A DNA stretch of 64,000 nucleotides from Noviherbaspirillum galbum (GTDB lineage Bacteria; Pseudomonadota; Gammaproteobacteria; Burkholderiales; Burkholderiaceae_D): the NCBI RefSeq assembly GCF_010974945.1, contig NZ_JAAIVB010000012.1, positions 124,001 through 188,000 of the forward strand. The letters are read 5' to 3'. Within the stretch, counting starts at the first letter, position 1; each line of letters opens with the position of its first letter. Position numbers and translations under genes: made by a program. Below the pieces are notes generated by a model that made no database searches, was not told the DNA's origin, and saw nothing but the letters and a program-made list of their open reading frames with translations. Shown here piece by piece: positions 19,379-27,271 of this stretch.

Positions 19379-19549
19379 CGCACCTGATCCGAGGCGCGCA
19401 TGCCTTGCGGGATGCGCGCCGTTTGCGAAAACGCTTTCCCGCCGCGCGCGCCGCCCGGCATACATCAAGCCGGCGGCGCGGGGCGCGCGCTACGCTGGTC
19501 CGGATTGCAGCGGCGCATATCGAAACCGCGCCGGATTGAATCATCATCG

Positions 19550-20332
19550 ATGGAGAAGAGATTGAGCAACGTTACCGTATCGAGCTATGTTCCCAACCCC
19601 GCCGAAGCCCGCGACCTGGCAGGCAAGACCATCCTGGTGACCGGCGGCGCCAGCGGCCTCGGCGCCGCGCTGTCGCACGTCCTGTCGTCCTGCGGCGCCA
19701 ACGTCGTCATCGGCGACATCAATCTCGACAAGGCGCAGACAGTCGCCTCGCTGCTGGAATCGGCGCCGGGCAAGACCCATGCGATCGGCTTCAACGTGGG
19801 CGACCCGGCGGGAGCCGAAGGCGCCATCGCCGAGACCATCTCGCGCTTCGGCGCGCTGGACGTGCTGATCAACAACGCCGGCACCGACGTCACCTGTCCG
19901 ATCGACGAACTCGGCGACGAGGACTGGGACCGGGTGATGCGCACCAATTTGTATGGCCCCTTCTTGCTGTCCAAGCACGCGGCGCGCCACATGAAGCAGG
20001 CAGGCGGCGGGCAGATCATCAACATTGCTTCCACCGCCGCCAAGCGCGCCTGGCCGAACGCCAGCGCCTACCATGCCAGCAAGTGGGGCGTGCTCGGCCT
20101 GTCGCACGCGCTGCACGCGGAGCTTCGGCCGCATCGCATCAAGGTGACGGCGGTATTGGCCGGCGGCATGCGCACGCCCTTCCTGCTGGATCGCTTTCCG
20201 GATATCGATGTCAATACCTTGCAGGACCCGGTCAACGTCGCCAAGGCCGTCAAGGCCGTCATTACCTTGCCCGAGCAGACGGTGATCCCGGAAATCATGG
20301 TGCTGCCGATGCAGGAAAGCTCCTGGCCCTGA
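19550..20332 (+). CDS. Short-chain dehydrogenase/reductase
   Basis: 260 residues. ILVTGGASGLGAALSHVL is the TGxxxGxG cofactor motif, NNAG the stabilising motif, and NIASTAAKRAWPNASAYHASK the Ser-Tyr-Lys active site (in parts). The ATG at 19550 has a poor ribosome site; a TTG at 19562 preceded by GGAGAAGAGA is a serious alternative and would remove four residues. It sits between glycosyltransferase and phosphatase genes, so it may reduce or oxidise a sugar intermediate. Substrate unknown. Confidence 0.82.
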   Translation: MEKRLSNVTVSSYVPNPAEARDLAGKTILVTGGASGLGAALSHVLSSCGANVVIGDINLDKAQTVASLLESAPGKTHAIGFNVGDPAGAEGAIAETISRFGALDVLINNAGTDVTCPIDELGDEDWDRVMRTNLYGPFLLSKHAARHMKQAGGGQIINIASTAAKRAWPNASAYHASKWGVLGLSHALHAELRPHRIKVTAVLAGGMRTPFLLDRFPDIDVNTLQDPVNVAKAVKAVITLPEQTVIPEIMVLPMQESSWP

Positions 20333-20398
20333 GCCGGCGCGGCCAGGCGGCCAGGCGGTAACGCGGCAATCGGAAACCATCCCAAGGACAACCATTTC

Positions 20399-21007
20399 AT
20401 GCGCGCGATTTTTCTCGACAAGGACGGCACGCTGGTCGAAAACGTGCCGTACAACGTCAACCCGGCATTGATCCGGCTCAGCTGGAACGCCGGGCCGGCG
20501 CTGCAGATCTTCAAGAGCCTGGGCTACAAGCTGATCGTGGTCAGCAACCAGTCAGGCATCGCCAAGGGCTTGTTCACCGAGAACGCGCTGCAGCCGGTCG
20601 AGCACCGCCTTGCCGAACGCCTCGTGCAGTATGGCGTGACGCTTGATGGCTTTTATTACTGCCCGCACAGTCCGGACGGCGTGATCGGCCGCTACGCGAT
20701 TTCCTGCACCTGCCGCAAGCCCATGCCGGGCATGCTGCTGCGCGCGGCCAAGGAGCACGGCATCGACCTGTCGCAATCGTGGATGATCGGCGACATCCTG
20801 CATGACGTGGAAGCCGGCCGGCGAGCCGGCTGCCGCACCGTGCTGATCGACAATGGCAACGAGACGGAATGGAAGCTTTCGCCGCTGCGCACGCCGGATG
20901 CCAAGGCGGCCGACCTGCATGAAGCCGCACGCTTCATTGCCGCAGCGGATGCCGCGCCTTTCGACCGGGACATGCCGCGCGACAGCCTGGGCGGCGCCGC
21001 GCCATGA
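20399..21007 (+). CDS. gmhB: HAD-family phosphatase, GmhB-like (heptose bisphosphate phosphatase)
   Basis: 202 residues. FLDKDGTLVENVPYNV has the two catalytic Asp residues, VVSNQSGIAKG the motif II Ser/Asn, and SWMIGDILHDVEAGRRAG motif IV. The structural zinc site CPH ... CTCRKP (about residues 89-108) is that of GmhB/HisB-N. GmhB removes the C7 phosphate of heptose-1,7-bisphosphate on the way to ADP-heptose. Its stop overlaps the start of a heptosyltransferase-like GT9 gene (ATGA, 21004-21007), which supports a heptose role. The tail beyond residue 180 is extra. Confidence 0.83.
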   Translation: MRAIFLDKDGTLVENVPYNVNPALIRLSWNAGPALQIFKSLGYKLIVVSNQSGIAKGLFTENALQPVEHRLAERLVQYGVTLDGFYYCPHSPDGVIGRYAISCTCRKPMPGMLLRAAKEHGIDLSQSWMIGDILHDVEAGRRAGCRTVLIDNGNETEWKLSPLRTPDAKAADLHEAARFIAAADAAPFDRDMPRDSLGGAAP

Positions 21008-22134
21008 CCTCAGCCGCCTGGCAGCAGGCACGCCGCATCCTCTGCGTGCGGCTGGATTACCTCGGCGACGTGCTCATGACCACGCCCGCCATGCGCGCGC
21101 TGCGCGAATCCTCTCCCGGTTCGCGCATCACGCTGCTCACCTCTTCCGGCGGCGGCGCCGTCGCGCCTTTCATTCCCGAGATCGACGACGTCATCGCCTA
21201 CGATGCGCCCTGGCTGAAGAACGGCGCGCCGCATCCGCCCGCCGAGGACCGGAAGATGATCGACTTGCTGGCGGAAGGCAATTTCGATGCGGCCGTCATT
21301 TTTACCGTCTACAGCCAGAATCCGCTTCCTTCGGCGATGTTGTGCCATCTCGCCGGCATACCGCTGAGGCTGGCGCACAGCCGCGAGAACCCGTACCGCC
21401 TGCTCACCGACTGGGTGACGGAAACCGAGCCGGAGCAGCAGGTGCGGCACGAGGTCAGGCGCCAGCTCGACCTGGTCGCCACGGTAGGCGCGAAGACCGC
21501 CGACGAGCGCCTGTCATTCCGCGTGCTGCCCGAACACCGCGAACGCATGCAGCGCGTGCTGCGCGAACTCGCCGCGCCGACCGACCGGCCATGGATCATG
21601 CTTCATCCCGGCGCCACCGCGGCCTCGCGCCGCTACCCCGCGGCCTCCTTCGTCCGCGCGGCGCGCATGCTGGTCGAACGTTCCAACTGCCTGGTGCTGA
21701 TCACCGGCGGCGCGGGCGAACGCGAACTCGCGGCATCGATCGCGTCGCAGGTCCCCGGCGCCCTGTCGGTGGCCGACCGCTTCGGCCTGGGCGAACTGGC
21801 TGCCCTGATCGAGGCTTGCAGCCTGGTCATCTGCAACAATACCGGGCCGGCCCACCTCGCCGCCGCCCTCGGCACGCCCGTGGTGGACCTGTATGCGCTG
21901 ACCAATCCGCAGCACACGCCATGGCAGGTGCCGGCCAAGGTGCTGTTCCACGACGTGGACTGCCGCTTCTGCTACAAGAGCGTCTGCCCCCAAGGCCATC
22001 ATGCCTGCCTGCAACGCGTCGATCCCTACAGCGTCGCCGATGCCGGCATGGCCCTGCTGCGCGGCGAAGGGGTTTCGTCCGGCATGCCGCTGATCAATGC
22101 CTTGCAGGACATCGCTGCCGGAGCGCGCAGCTAG
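21004..22134 (+). CDS. Glycosyltransferase family 9 (ADP-heptose:LPS heptosyltransferase-like)
   Basis: 376 residues. ILCVRLDYLGDVLMTTPAMRAL is the GT9 signature (in parts), with IMLHPGATAASRRYP, CLVLITGGAGE and LVICNNTGPAHLAAALGTPVV in the nucleotide-sugar domain. The C-terminus has the Cys-rich RFCYKSVCPQGHHACL segment seen in this group. Coupled to gmhB by a four-base overlap. It probably adds a heptose or related sugar at the inner face of the membrane. Confidence 0.86.
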   Translation: MTSAAWQQARRILCVRLDYLGDVLMTTPAMRALRESSPGSRITLLTSSGGGAVAPFIPEIDDVIAYDAPWLKNGAPHPPAEDRKMIDLLAEGNFDAAVIFTVYSQNPLPSAMLCHLAGIPLRLAHSRENPYRLLTDWVTETEPEQQVRHEVRRQLDLVATVGAKTADERLSFRVLPEHRERMQRVLRELAAPTDRPWIMLHPGATAASRRYPAASFVRAARMLVERSNCLVLITGGAGERELAASIASQVPGALSVADRFGLGELAALIEACSLVICNNTGPAHLAAALGTPVVDLYALTNPQHTPWQVPAKVLFHDVDCRFCYKSVCPQGHHACLQRVDPYSVADAGMALLRGEGVSSGMPLINALQDIAAGARS

Positions 22135-22381
22135 CCGCCCTTTCCCTGGCTGGAAATTTTTTCCCGCCACATCCCCGCTCTTTCCCGGCCCTGTAACTTT
22201 TACACCCGCTTGCAAATGCTTGGCGACCGCCTTCGATGCGCCACGGCATCGGCCAGGTTTTCGGACGCGCGCGCAGCCTCGGGCCGCGCGCATGTAAGTC
22301 GTGCGGATAAGGCGGGTAAAAATGGCATGCCGTCTCTTCCCCGCTCCCCCTGCAATGCGGGAAAAACCGGGCTTGCCAGCT

Positions 22382-22397
22382 TGGCATGGAGCTTGCG
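22382..22397 (+). promoter_or_regulatory. Sigma-54 promoter candidate for the hemerythrin-Ku operon
   Basis: The sequence reads TGGCAT-GGAGC-TTGCG with exact spacing and 9 of 11 matches. The start would be near 22407, about 26 nt before the ATG at 22433, with AGGAGA between. Confidence 0.72.
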
Positions 22398-22432
22398 ATG
22401 GACAGGCACAGGACACCACGAGGAGAAAATCC

Positions 22433-23053
22433 ATGCCACGCAGCACCGCTACCAAATCCAGCGCCAAGACCGCCCGCAAGACGGCTGCAAAGGCTCCGGC
22501 ACGTGCCGCCCGTGCACGCTCGCGCAAGGAACCCGATGCGATCGACATGCTGAAGGAAGATCACAAGAAAGTGCTCGACATGTTCAAGCAGTTCGAGAAG
22601 ATGAAGGAAGACGACGATGACGACGCACGCCAGCTGCTCGTGGAAGCGGCCTGCGCCGAACTGACGGTGCATGCCCAGCTGGAAGAGGAATTGTTCTACC
22701 CCGCGCTGCGCGAAGCCCTCGACGACCAGGACATGCTCGACGAGGCCGAAGTGGAACATGCCAGCGCCAAGCAGCTGATCGCCGAGCTCAATGCCATGCA
22801 GCCGGGCGACGACCTCTACAACGCCAAGTTCACGGTGCTCGGCGAGTACGTCAAGCACCACGTCGAGGAAGAGGAAAAGGAAATGTTCAAGCAGGTCACC
22901 AAGGCGAAGATGGACCTGGAGCAGCTTACCGAAGACATGATGCAGCGCCGGCTCGAGCTGCGCGAAGAATATGGAATCGGCGAGACCGACGACATCGTGG
23001 AAGACGACGATGCGCCCAAGTCGAAGACCCGGTCCCGCCGCAGCATCCACTGA
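22433..23053 (+). CDS. Hemerythrin HHE-domain protein
   Basis: 206 residues. The N-terminus is a Lys/Ala-rich histone-like tail (KTARKTAAKAPARAARARS). The helical bundle starts AIDMLKEDHKKVLDMF (first His), then ELTVHAQLEEELFYPAL (H-x3-E type metal ligands), AEVEHASAKQLI and VKHHVEEEEKEMF, giving the di-iron ligands. It could sense or store oxygen, NO or iron. The basic tail may bind DNA. AGGAGA is 8 nt before the ATG. The Ku-like gene follows by 20 bp. Confidence 0.85.
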   Translation: MPRSTATKSSAKTARKTAAKAPARAARARSRKEPDAIDMLKEDHKKVLDMFKQFEKMKEDDDDDARQLLVEAACAELTVHAQLEEELFYPALREALDDQDMLDEAEVEHASAKQLIAELNAMQPGDDLYNAKFTVLGEYVKHHVEEEEKEMFKQVTKAKMDLEQLTEDMMQRRLELREEYGIGETDDIVEDDDAPKSKTRSRRSIH

Positions 23054-23073
23054 CGCCGCAGGGAAGGAACGCC

Positions 23074-23925
23074 ATGTCCCGCCGCGGATGGAGAGGAACA
23101 GTCGGAGTGGGTTATCCCCCCGCCCCGGTCTCGCTGAGCCCGGCGAGCCGGCATGACGACATTACCCTGGACGCCGGTCCACGGGAGGACGGCTGCGATG
23201 CGCCGCCGATGCAAGACAAACCAGAGGAAGGACTGTACGTGATCGTGCCTGAAAAGGGACTCGCCCCGGTGGAGCTGAAGTCTACCCATGCGGTCGACAT
23301 CTTCGCTTTCGTCGAGGCGCAAGAGATTCCGAGCTTATATTTCGAGACGCCGTATTACCTGGCGCCAGCGCCGGGCGGCGAGAAGGTATATGCGCTGCTG
23401 CGGGAAACCCTGCGGCGCACCCGCAAGATCGGCATCGCCTACGTGGTGATCCAGATGCGCCGCCAGCTGGCCGCGCTCGTGCCGCAAGGCGATGCGCTGG
23501 TGCTCAACACCCTGCGCTGCGCCAGCGAATCCGCCGGCCTGGCCGGCGGCAGGTGGGTGGTCGAGGAATTCGACGACGCCGGCCTGAGCGAGAGCGAACA
23601 GGCGCTGGCCCGACAGATCGTCGACAGCATGACGGAAGAATGGGATGTGCTGCTCAAGACCGACCAGATCCAGCCGCCGATGGAGCCGATCGACGTCGGC
23701 GACGCCGCCTTCACGCGCTCGCGTCCCGGCTTCAACCAGGAAGAACTCCGTGAGTTGCTGGAATTGGCGCAGGAAGAAGATGATTTCGATGACGACCTCC
23801 TGACCATGATGTGGCGCCGGCCGCATCAGTCCGCGCCCCGGCCCGCCGGCCGGCGCAGCGCGGGCGGAGGAACGACCGGCATGCGGTCCAGCCGGCCGAT
23901 GGCGCTGCGCCACCGGCGCCGCTAA
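23074..23925 (+). CDS. Ku-like DNA end-binding protein with internal deletion
   Basis: 283 residues. The section from about residue 58 reads VIVPEKGLAPVELKSTHAVD, FVEAQEIPSLYFETPYYLAP, KVYALLRETLRRTRKIGIAYV and ALVLNTLR, matching the bacterial Ku core. SESEQALARQIVDSMTEEWD matches the Ku C-terminal helix. The start RRGWRGTVGVGYPPAPVSLSP looks like a degenerate Ku N-terminus (consensus WKGxIxFGLVxxPVxLY), but the next ~30 residues of Ku, with the zinc or VKGYE region, are missing. The tail is rich in Arg/Gly. No ligD is in the window. DNA binding is therefore uncertain. GGAAGGAACGCC precedes the ATG. Confidence 0.8.
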   Translation: MSRRGWRGTVGVGYPPAPVSLSPASRHDDITLDAGPREDGCDAPPMQDKPEEGLYVIVPEKGLAPVELKSTHAVDIFAFVEAQEIPSLYFETPYYLAPAPGGEKVYALLRETLRRTRKIGIAYVVIQMRRQLAALVPQGDALVLNTLRCASESAGLAGGRWVVEEFDDAGLSESEQALARQIVDSMTEEWDVLLKTDQIQPPMEPIDVGDAAFTRSRPGFNQEELRELLELAQEEDDFDDDLLTMMWRRPHQSAPRPAGRRSAGGGTTGMRSSRPMALRHRRR

Positions 23926-24031
23926 GGCGATAAGCGCGATGGGCCGTCATGGGAAAGGCTTTGTAGTGGAAGTGCGTGCAGTGTTGTAGTGAGCGAGTGG
24001 TGTGAAGGCAGTAACTGCCTTTGTTCGGGTT

Positions 24032-24061
24032 GCAGGGCGACGCAAGTTGCCCTGCTTTTTT
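24032..24061 (+). terminator. Rho-independent terminator after the hemerythrin-Ku operon
   Basis: Arms GCAGGGC (24032-24038) and GCCCTGC (24049-24055) are followed by TTTTTT. A second hairpin, AAGGCAG-TAA-CTGCCTT, lies just before it (24005-24021). Confidence 0.75.
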
Positions 24062-24089
24062 CTTTGGGGAACCCGCCCCCAGTCCGCCT

Positions 24090-24380
24090 TCAGGCAAGGG
24101 GCCGCCGTCCCGGCATGCGTGCCTTGCTTCTCCTGTCGCCCAGTATCTGGCGCAACTCGTCGAGGCTGCGGCCGGCGTGCTCGGCCATCAGCATCAGCAG
24201 GGTCGGCCGGATCGGCAGCCGGCCATGGCGAATGCTCTTGATGAGCTCGGGAGACAGCCGCAGCGCGCGGGCCAGCTTGTTGTCATCGTCGAGCTGCATC
24301 CAGGCGAGCAAGGCGTCCAGCAGCCGGTTAGGGTCATAGGGCAGCGATGCAGGCAGCGAAGTTTCCTGGTGCTTGGACAT
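24090..24380 (-). CDS. Small hypothetical protein, possible helix-turn-helix
   Basis: 96 residues. NKLARALRLSPELIKSIRHGRLPIRPTLLM (in parts) resembles a Cro/CI-type helix-turn-helix, where a residue run L-A-R-A-L-x-L-S-P-x-x-I-x-x-I-R-x-G is typical. The tail is Arg-rich. No clear ribosome site precedes the ATG. Convergent with the Ku gene; a 22-bp-arm hairpin lies upstream. Confidence 0.6.
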   Translation of the reverse strand: MSKHQETSLPASLPYDPNRLLDALLAWMQLDDDNKLARALRLSPELIKSIRHGRLPIRPTLLMLMAEHAGRSLDELRQILGDRRSKARMPGRRPLA

Positions 24381-24406
24381 GGATAACGTACAGTGCGGCG
24401 CGCAGG

Positions 24407-24454
24407 GGAAACGCGAGTAGCCGCGGGCATGCGCCCGCGGCTACTCGCGTTTCC
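24407..24454. terminator. Perfect 22-bp inverted repeat between two leftward genes
   Basis: Arms 24407-24428 and 24433-24454 are exact complements with a 4-nt loop ATGC. It begins 14 bp after the stop of the gene at 24469. It lacks a T-run on either strand, so it may protect or process the RNA instead of terminating it. Confidence 0.6.
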
Positions 24455-24468
24455 GGCTGGCTTGGTTT

Positions 24469-25038
24469 TCAGCCGCGCCGCTGCGCCATCTTGCCGAGCG
24501 CGATGGCGAGCGCCGCTCCGCCCAGTCCCTTGACCAGGTTCGGGTTTTGCGCGCAGAAGCGGCCCATCTGGTCGATGATGCCGGGATTCTCACGCTCCGC
24601 ATGCTGGGCGAGCTCTTCCACCTGCTCGGGCCGCAACTGGTTCACCTGTTCAGGCGTGAGCTGCGGCTGACCGCCGCCGCCGCCGAGCTGGCCCAACAGG
24701 CCGCCCAGCCCACCTAGTCCGCCAAGTCCACCCATGCCTCCGCCTCCGCCGCGGTTCAGCAGCGAGCCAAGCACGGCCGGTCCGAGGCTGCCCAGCAACT
24801 GGTTCACCATGCCGGTACGTTCGTGGGGATTGGCCTGGCCGAAGAGCTGGCCGAGCATGTTGGGAAAAGGCGGAGTCTGGTCGGAGCGGAAGGCTTCGCT
24901 GACGCCCTCGCTCAAGTCCTCGTGCGGCGCATTGCTGGCCACCTGGTCGAAATGATCTTCCACCTCGCTGGGTGGCTGCTGCGGGTCCACGCCCTGGTAC
25001 TGGCCAAGTATCCGGCCGATATCGAATCCGAGTCCCAT
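24469..25038 (-). CDS. Hypothetical glycine-rich protein
   Basis: 189 residues. The N-terminal part (DIGRILGQYQGVDPQQPPSE) and ERTGMVNQLLGSLGPAVLGSLL are helical, followed by a GGLGGLGGLGG low-complexity stretch (about residues 97-123), then a helical domain LTPEQVNQLRPEQVEELAQHAE and a hydrophobic end VKGLGGAALAIALGKM. No signal peptide. The pattern recalls YidB/DUF937-like proteins but I cannot confirm this. It precedes the hairpin at 24407-24454. Confidence 0.6.
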   Translation of the reverse strand: MGLGFDIGRILGQYQGVDPQQPPSEVEDHFDQVASNAPHEDLSEGVSEAFRSDQTPPFPNMLGQLFGQANPHERTGMVNQLLGSLGPAVLGSLLNRGGGGGMGGLGGLGGLGGLLGQLGGGGGQPQLTPEQVNQLRPEQVEELAQHAERENPGIIDQMGRFCAQNPNLVKGLGGAALAIALGKMAQRRG

Positions 25039-25080
25039 GTCGTCTCCTGTCTGTGTTTGCGCGAAATGTTATTGCGCGAA

Positions 25081-25118
25081 TGGCGCGGCGTGAAGTTCGC
25101 GAACTTCACGCCGCGCCA
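25081..25118. terminator. Perfect 38-bp palindrome after the DUF2382 gene
   Basis: The 19-bp arms meet with no spacer (centre at 25099/25100). It starts 35 bp beyond the stop of the leftward gene at 25153 and has no T-run. It may be an RNA-stabilising hairpin or a protein-binding site for the promoter of the next leftward gene. Confidence 0.55.
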
Positions 25119-25152
25119 GCGGGTTGCCTGGCAGGCGTCCCGGCGATTCGGC

Positions 25153-26952
25153 TTAGTGGCCGCGGTTGCCGGTCACGCGTTCCGCGCCGTAGCGCACGGC
25201 GTCCTTGACCTTGTCCCAGGTGCTCTCGGGATGGTTGGACTCCCAGTCGCTGCGTACCTGCGGCTCGACGTCTTCCCAGCGGTAGTTCTTGTAGCGGTCG
25301 TTGCCGGCCATGCTGGAGCCGTAGCGGTAGGCGGCGTCATAGTCCTCGTAGCTGCCGCCCGCGCTGCCGTAGGTCGACTGCCAGTGGCGGCGATACGCGT
25401 CGTCGTCCACCACGCCCGCGGTGCGGCGGGTGTCGGAAGCGCCAAGCTTTTCGACCTCGACATCCGTGCGCCGCACGGTGTCGTTGATCTGCTCGGTGCG
25501 CTGGGTTGCTTCCTTGTTGACCACGACTTCCTCGACCACGCGCGCGGTCTTGGAAACGACTGCCTCTTCGGCGGTCTCGCGCAGCTCGACCGACTTGTCC
25601 TTGAAGGCGGCAATGTCGGCTTCGGTGGCCTTCTTGTCGACCGGACGGCGTTCGACGCGCACATGTTCCTCGCGCAGCTCGACGGTTTCATGCACCGGCG
25701 TTTCGCGCACGCGCTGGTACACGCGGATGCCGCCCCGCTCGATCTGGCGCTTGCCAACCTTCAGCTGCTCTTCAACGACCGGAATCCGCGCGGACTCGCC
25801 GGTCTGCGTGGTGTCGCGGGTGGTGTCGCGTCCGGCGCGCGCCTGCAGGTAGCTGTCGCGGTCGCGCTGGATCTCATCCTGGGAGAAACGCGGCGCGCTG
25901 GCGTCATAGCCCGACCAGCCCTGCTGGCGCCAATGGCTGGCGCGGTCGTCGATGTCCACCGGGTTGTAGCGCGACAGGATGTCGGTGATGCGCTCGGCCT
26001 CGTCGTCGTCGCGTGCCTCGACGGTCAGCACCTGGCTGCCGCGGCGCAGCGACTCGTTGTAGACGTCGTGGTCTTCGCGCCGGACGTCGTCATCCATGCC
26101 GAACAGGGAACGGAAGAAATTGCCGATGCCCGAGCCGCGCTCGTGCTGGCCGTCCACCGTGGTGCTGTCGTCGAGCCGGGTGGTCGCAGAGGTCCTTGAC
26201 GCGCTCGCCGCGGTGCCCAGGGTGGTATCGGTGGCGCCGTAGGTGCCGGTAGCGTCGGTATTGAGCTCGATGCTCGAGCGCGGGATGCCGGCCGACTCGA
26301 GCGCCTGTACGGCGCTCTGCGCATCGCTGGCATTGTCGTACACGCCGACCACCGCATGGCCGCCGCTGGACAGGCGATCGGTGCGGACATCGCTCGTGTC
26401 ATCGCCGGTCATGCCCGGGCGCCAGATGTGCTGGCCGTTGGAACTGCGCCAGTGCTGCTCGATGAGGCCGGCATCTTCGTCGGAACGCGGACGCACGCCC
26501 ATCAAGATGCCGCCCTGCTTGAGGCCGCTCTCGTAATGCTTGACGCGTTCCTCGGGAATGCCCCAGCCGACCAGCGCGCCCAGCAGCCCGCCGCTCGCGG
26601 CGCCAACGCCCGCGCCTGCCGCGGCCGCCGCGAGCGGGCCAGCTACCACTAGGCCGATTCCCGGCAAGGCGATGCTGGTGCCGGCCGCGGTTGCCGCGGC
26701 AAGAATGGCGCCCAGGGTGCCGCCGACCGCGCCGCCGATGCCGGCACCCTCGGCCGCCTTGCTGCCCAGCTCGGTGGTCGTGCCGGATTCATCGGAAAAG
26801 TGGCGCTTGCGGGTGTCGTCCGACATCACGACGTTGATGTCGTCCTTGGTGTAACCGCGCTGCGAAAGACCTTGCCATGCGCGCTCCGCGCTGTCTCGGT
26901 CATGGAAAAGCCCTGTCATCATGCCGGAATTGTCTCGTGATGCTGTATTCAT
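25153..26952 (-). CDS. Large DUF2382 (YsnF/AvaK) stress-response protein
   Basis: 599 residues from ATG 26952 (AAGGATGG upstream). An N-terminal ~65-residue segment (MTGLFHDRDSAERAWQGL, YTKDDINVVMSD) resembles a general-stress fold found twice in this protein (again near 225: VGVYDNASDAQSAVQALESA). Between them is a Gly/Ala-rich glycine-zipper stretch (about 75-125). The DUF2382 domain lies at about 420-530, with EEQLKVGKRQIERGGIRVYQ, ETPVHETVELREEHVRVERR and VVEEVVVNKEATQRTEQI (in parts). The C-terminus is Tyr/Trp/Asp-rich. Role unknown; this architecture is common in stress-tolerant bacteria. Confidence 0.8.
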   Translation of the reverse strand: MNTASRDNSGMMTGLFHDRDSAERAWQGLSQRGYTKDDINVVMSDDTRKRHFSDESGTTTELGSKAAEGAGIGGAVGGTLGAILAAATAAGTSIALPGIGLVVAGPLAAAAAGAGVGAASGGLLGALVGWGIPEERVKHYESGLKQGGILMGVRPRSDEDAGLIEQHWRSSNGQHIWRPGMTGDDTSDVRTDRLSSGGHAVVGVYDNASDAQSAVQALESAGIPRSSIELNTDATGTYGATDTTLGTAASASRTSATTRLDDSTTVDGQHERGSGIGNFFRSLFGMDDDVRREDHDVYNESLRRGSQVLTVEARDDDEAERITDILSRYNPVDIDDRASHWRQQGWSGYDASAPRFSQDEIQRDRDSYLQARAGRDTTRDTTQTGESARIPVVEEQLKVGKRQIERGGIRVYQRVRETPVHETVELREEHVRVERRPVDKKATEADIAAFKDKSVELRETAEEAVVSKTARVVEEVVVNKEATQRTEQINDTVRRTDVEVEKLGASDTRRTAGVVDDDAYRRHWQSTYGSAGGSYEDYDAAYRYGSSMAGNDRYKNYRWEDVEPQVRSDWESNHPESTWDKVKDAVRYGAERVTGNRGH

Positions 26953-27271
26953 GACACCATCCTTTCGATAAGTCACAGGGAGTGGGGAAAGCCTCCGGGG
27001 AAGACGGCAGGTGCGCGCGGCCCATGATTGTTTTCCGGCGTGCATGCAGTTGGAGAGGAGACACGAACTAACTTTTCGTTGCCTTCCCGGCTCGCCTGAA
27101 CGTTTGTATAGTCACAAGGGATCAGTAGGAATGGAAAACGAGTGTGATAGTTCCTGCAAGCTTTCCAAGAGAGGCAGGAAATCGATGCGGCGGACTCTTC
27201 GTTTCACCGATGAAAGGCTTCCCGCTGCCGGCATGCATGATGTTGCGGCGCAAGCGCTGCCGGCGAGGCGG
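26953..27271. other. Intergenic region upstream of the DUF2382 gene
   Basis: A 319 bp gap between two leftward genes. The stretch around 27061-27150 is relatively AT-rich and may contain a promoter (a TATACA-like word near 27107-27112 on the minus strand), but no good -35 partner or sigma-54 match was found. No gene is seen. Confidence 0.35.

Noticed and set aside
25099-25112. GG/GC spacing match upstream of the gene at 24469
   Set aside because: Lies in the GC palindrome and matches only the GG and GC of the sigma-54 consensus.
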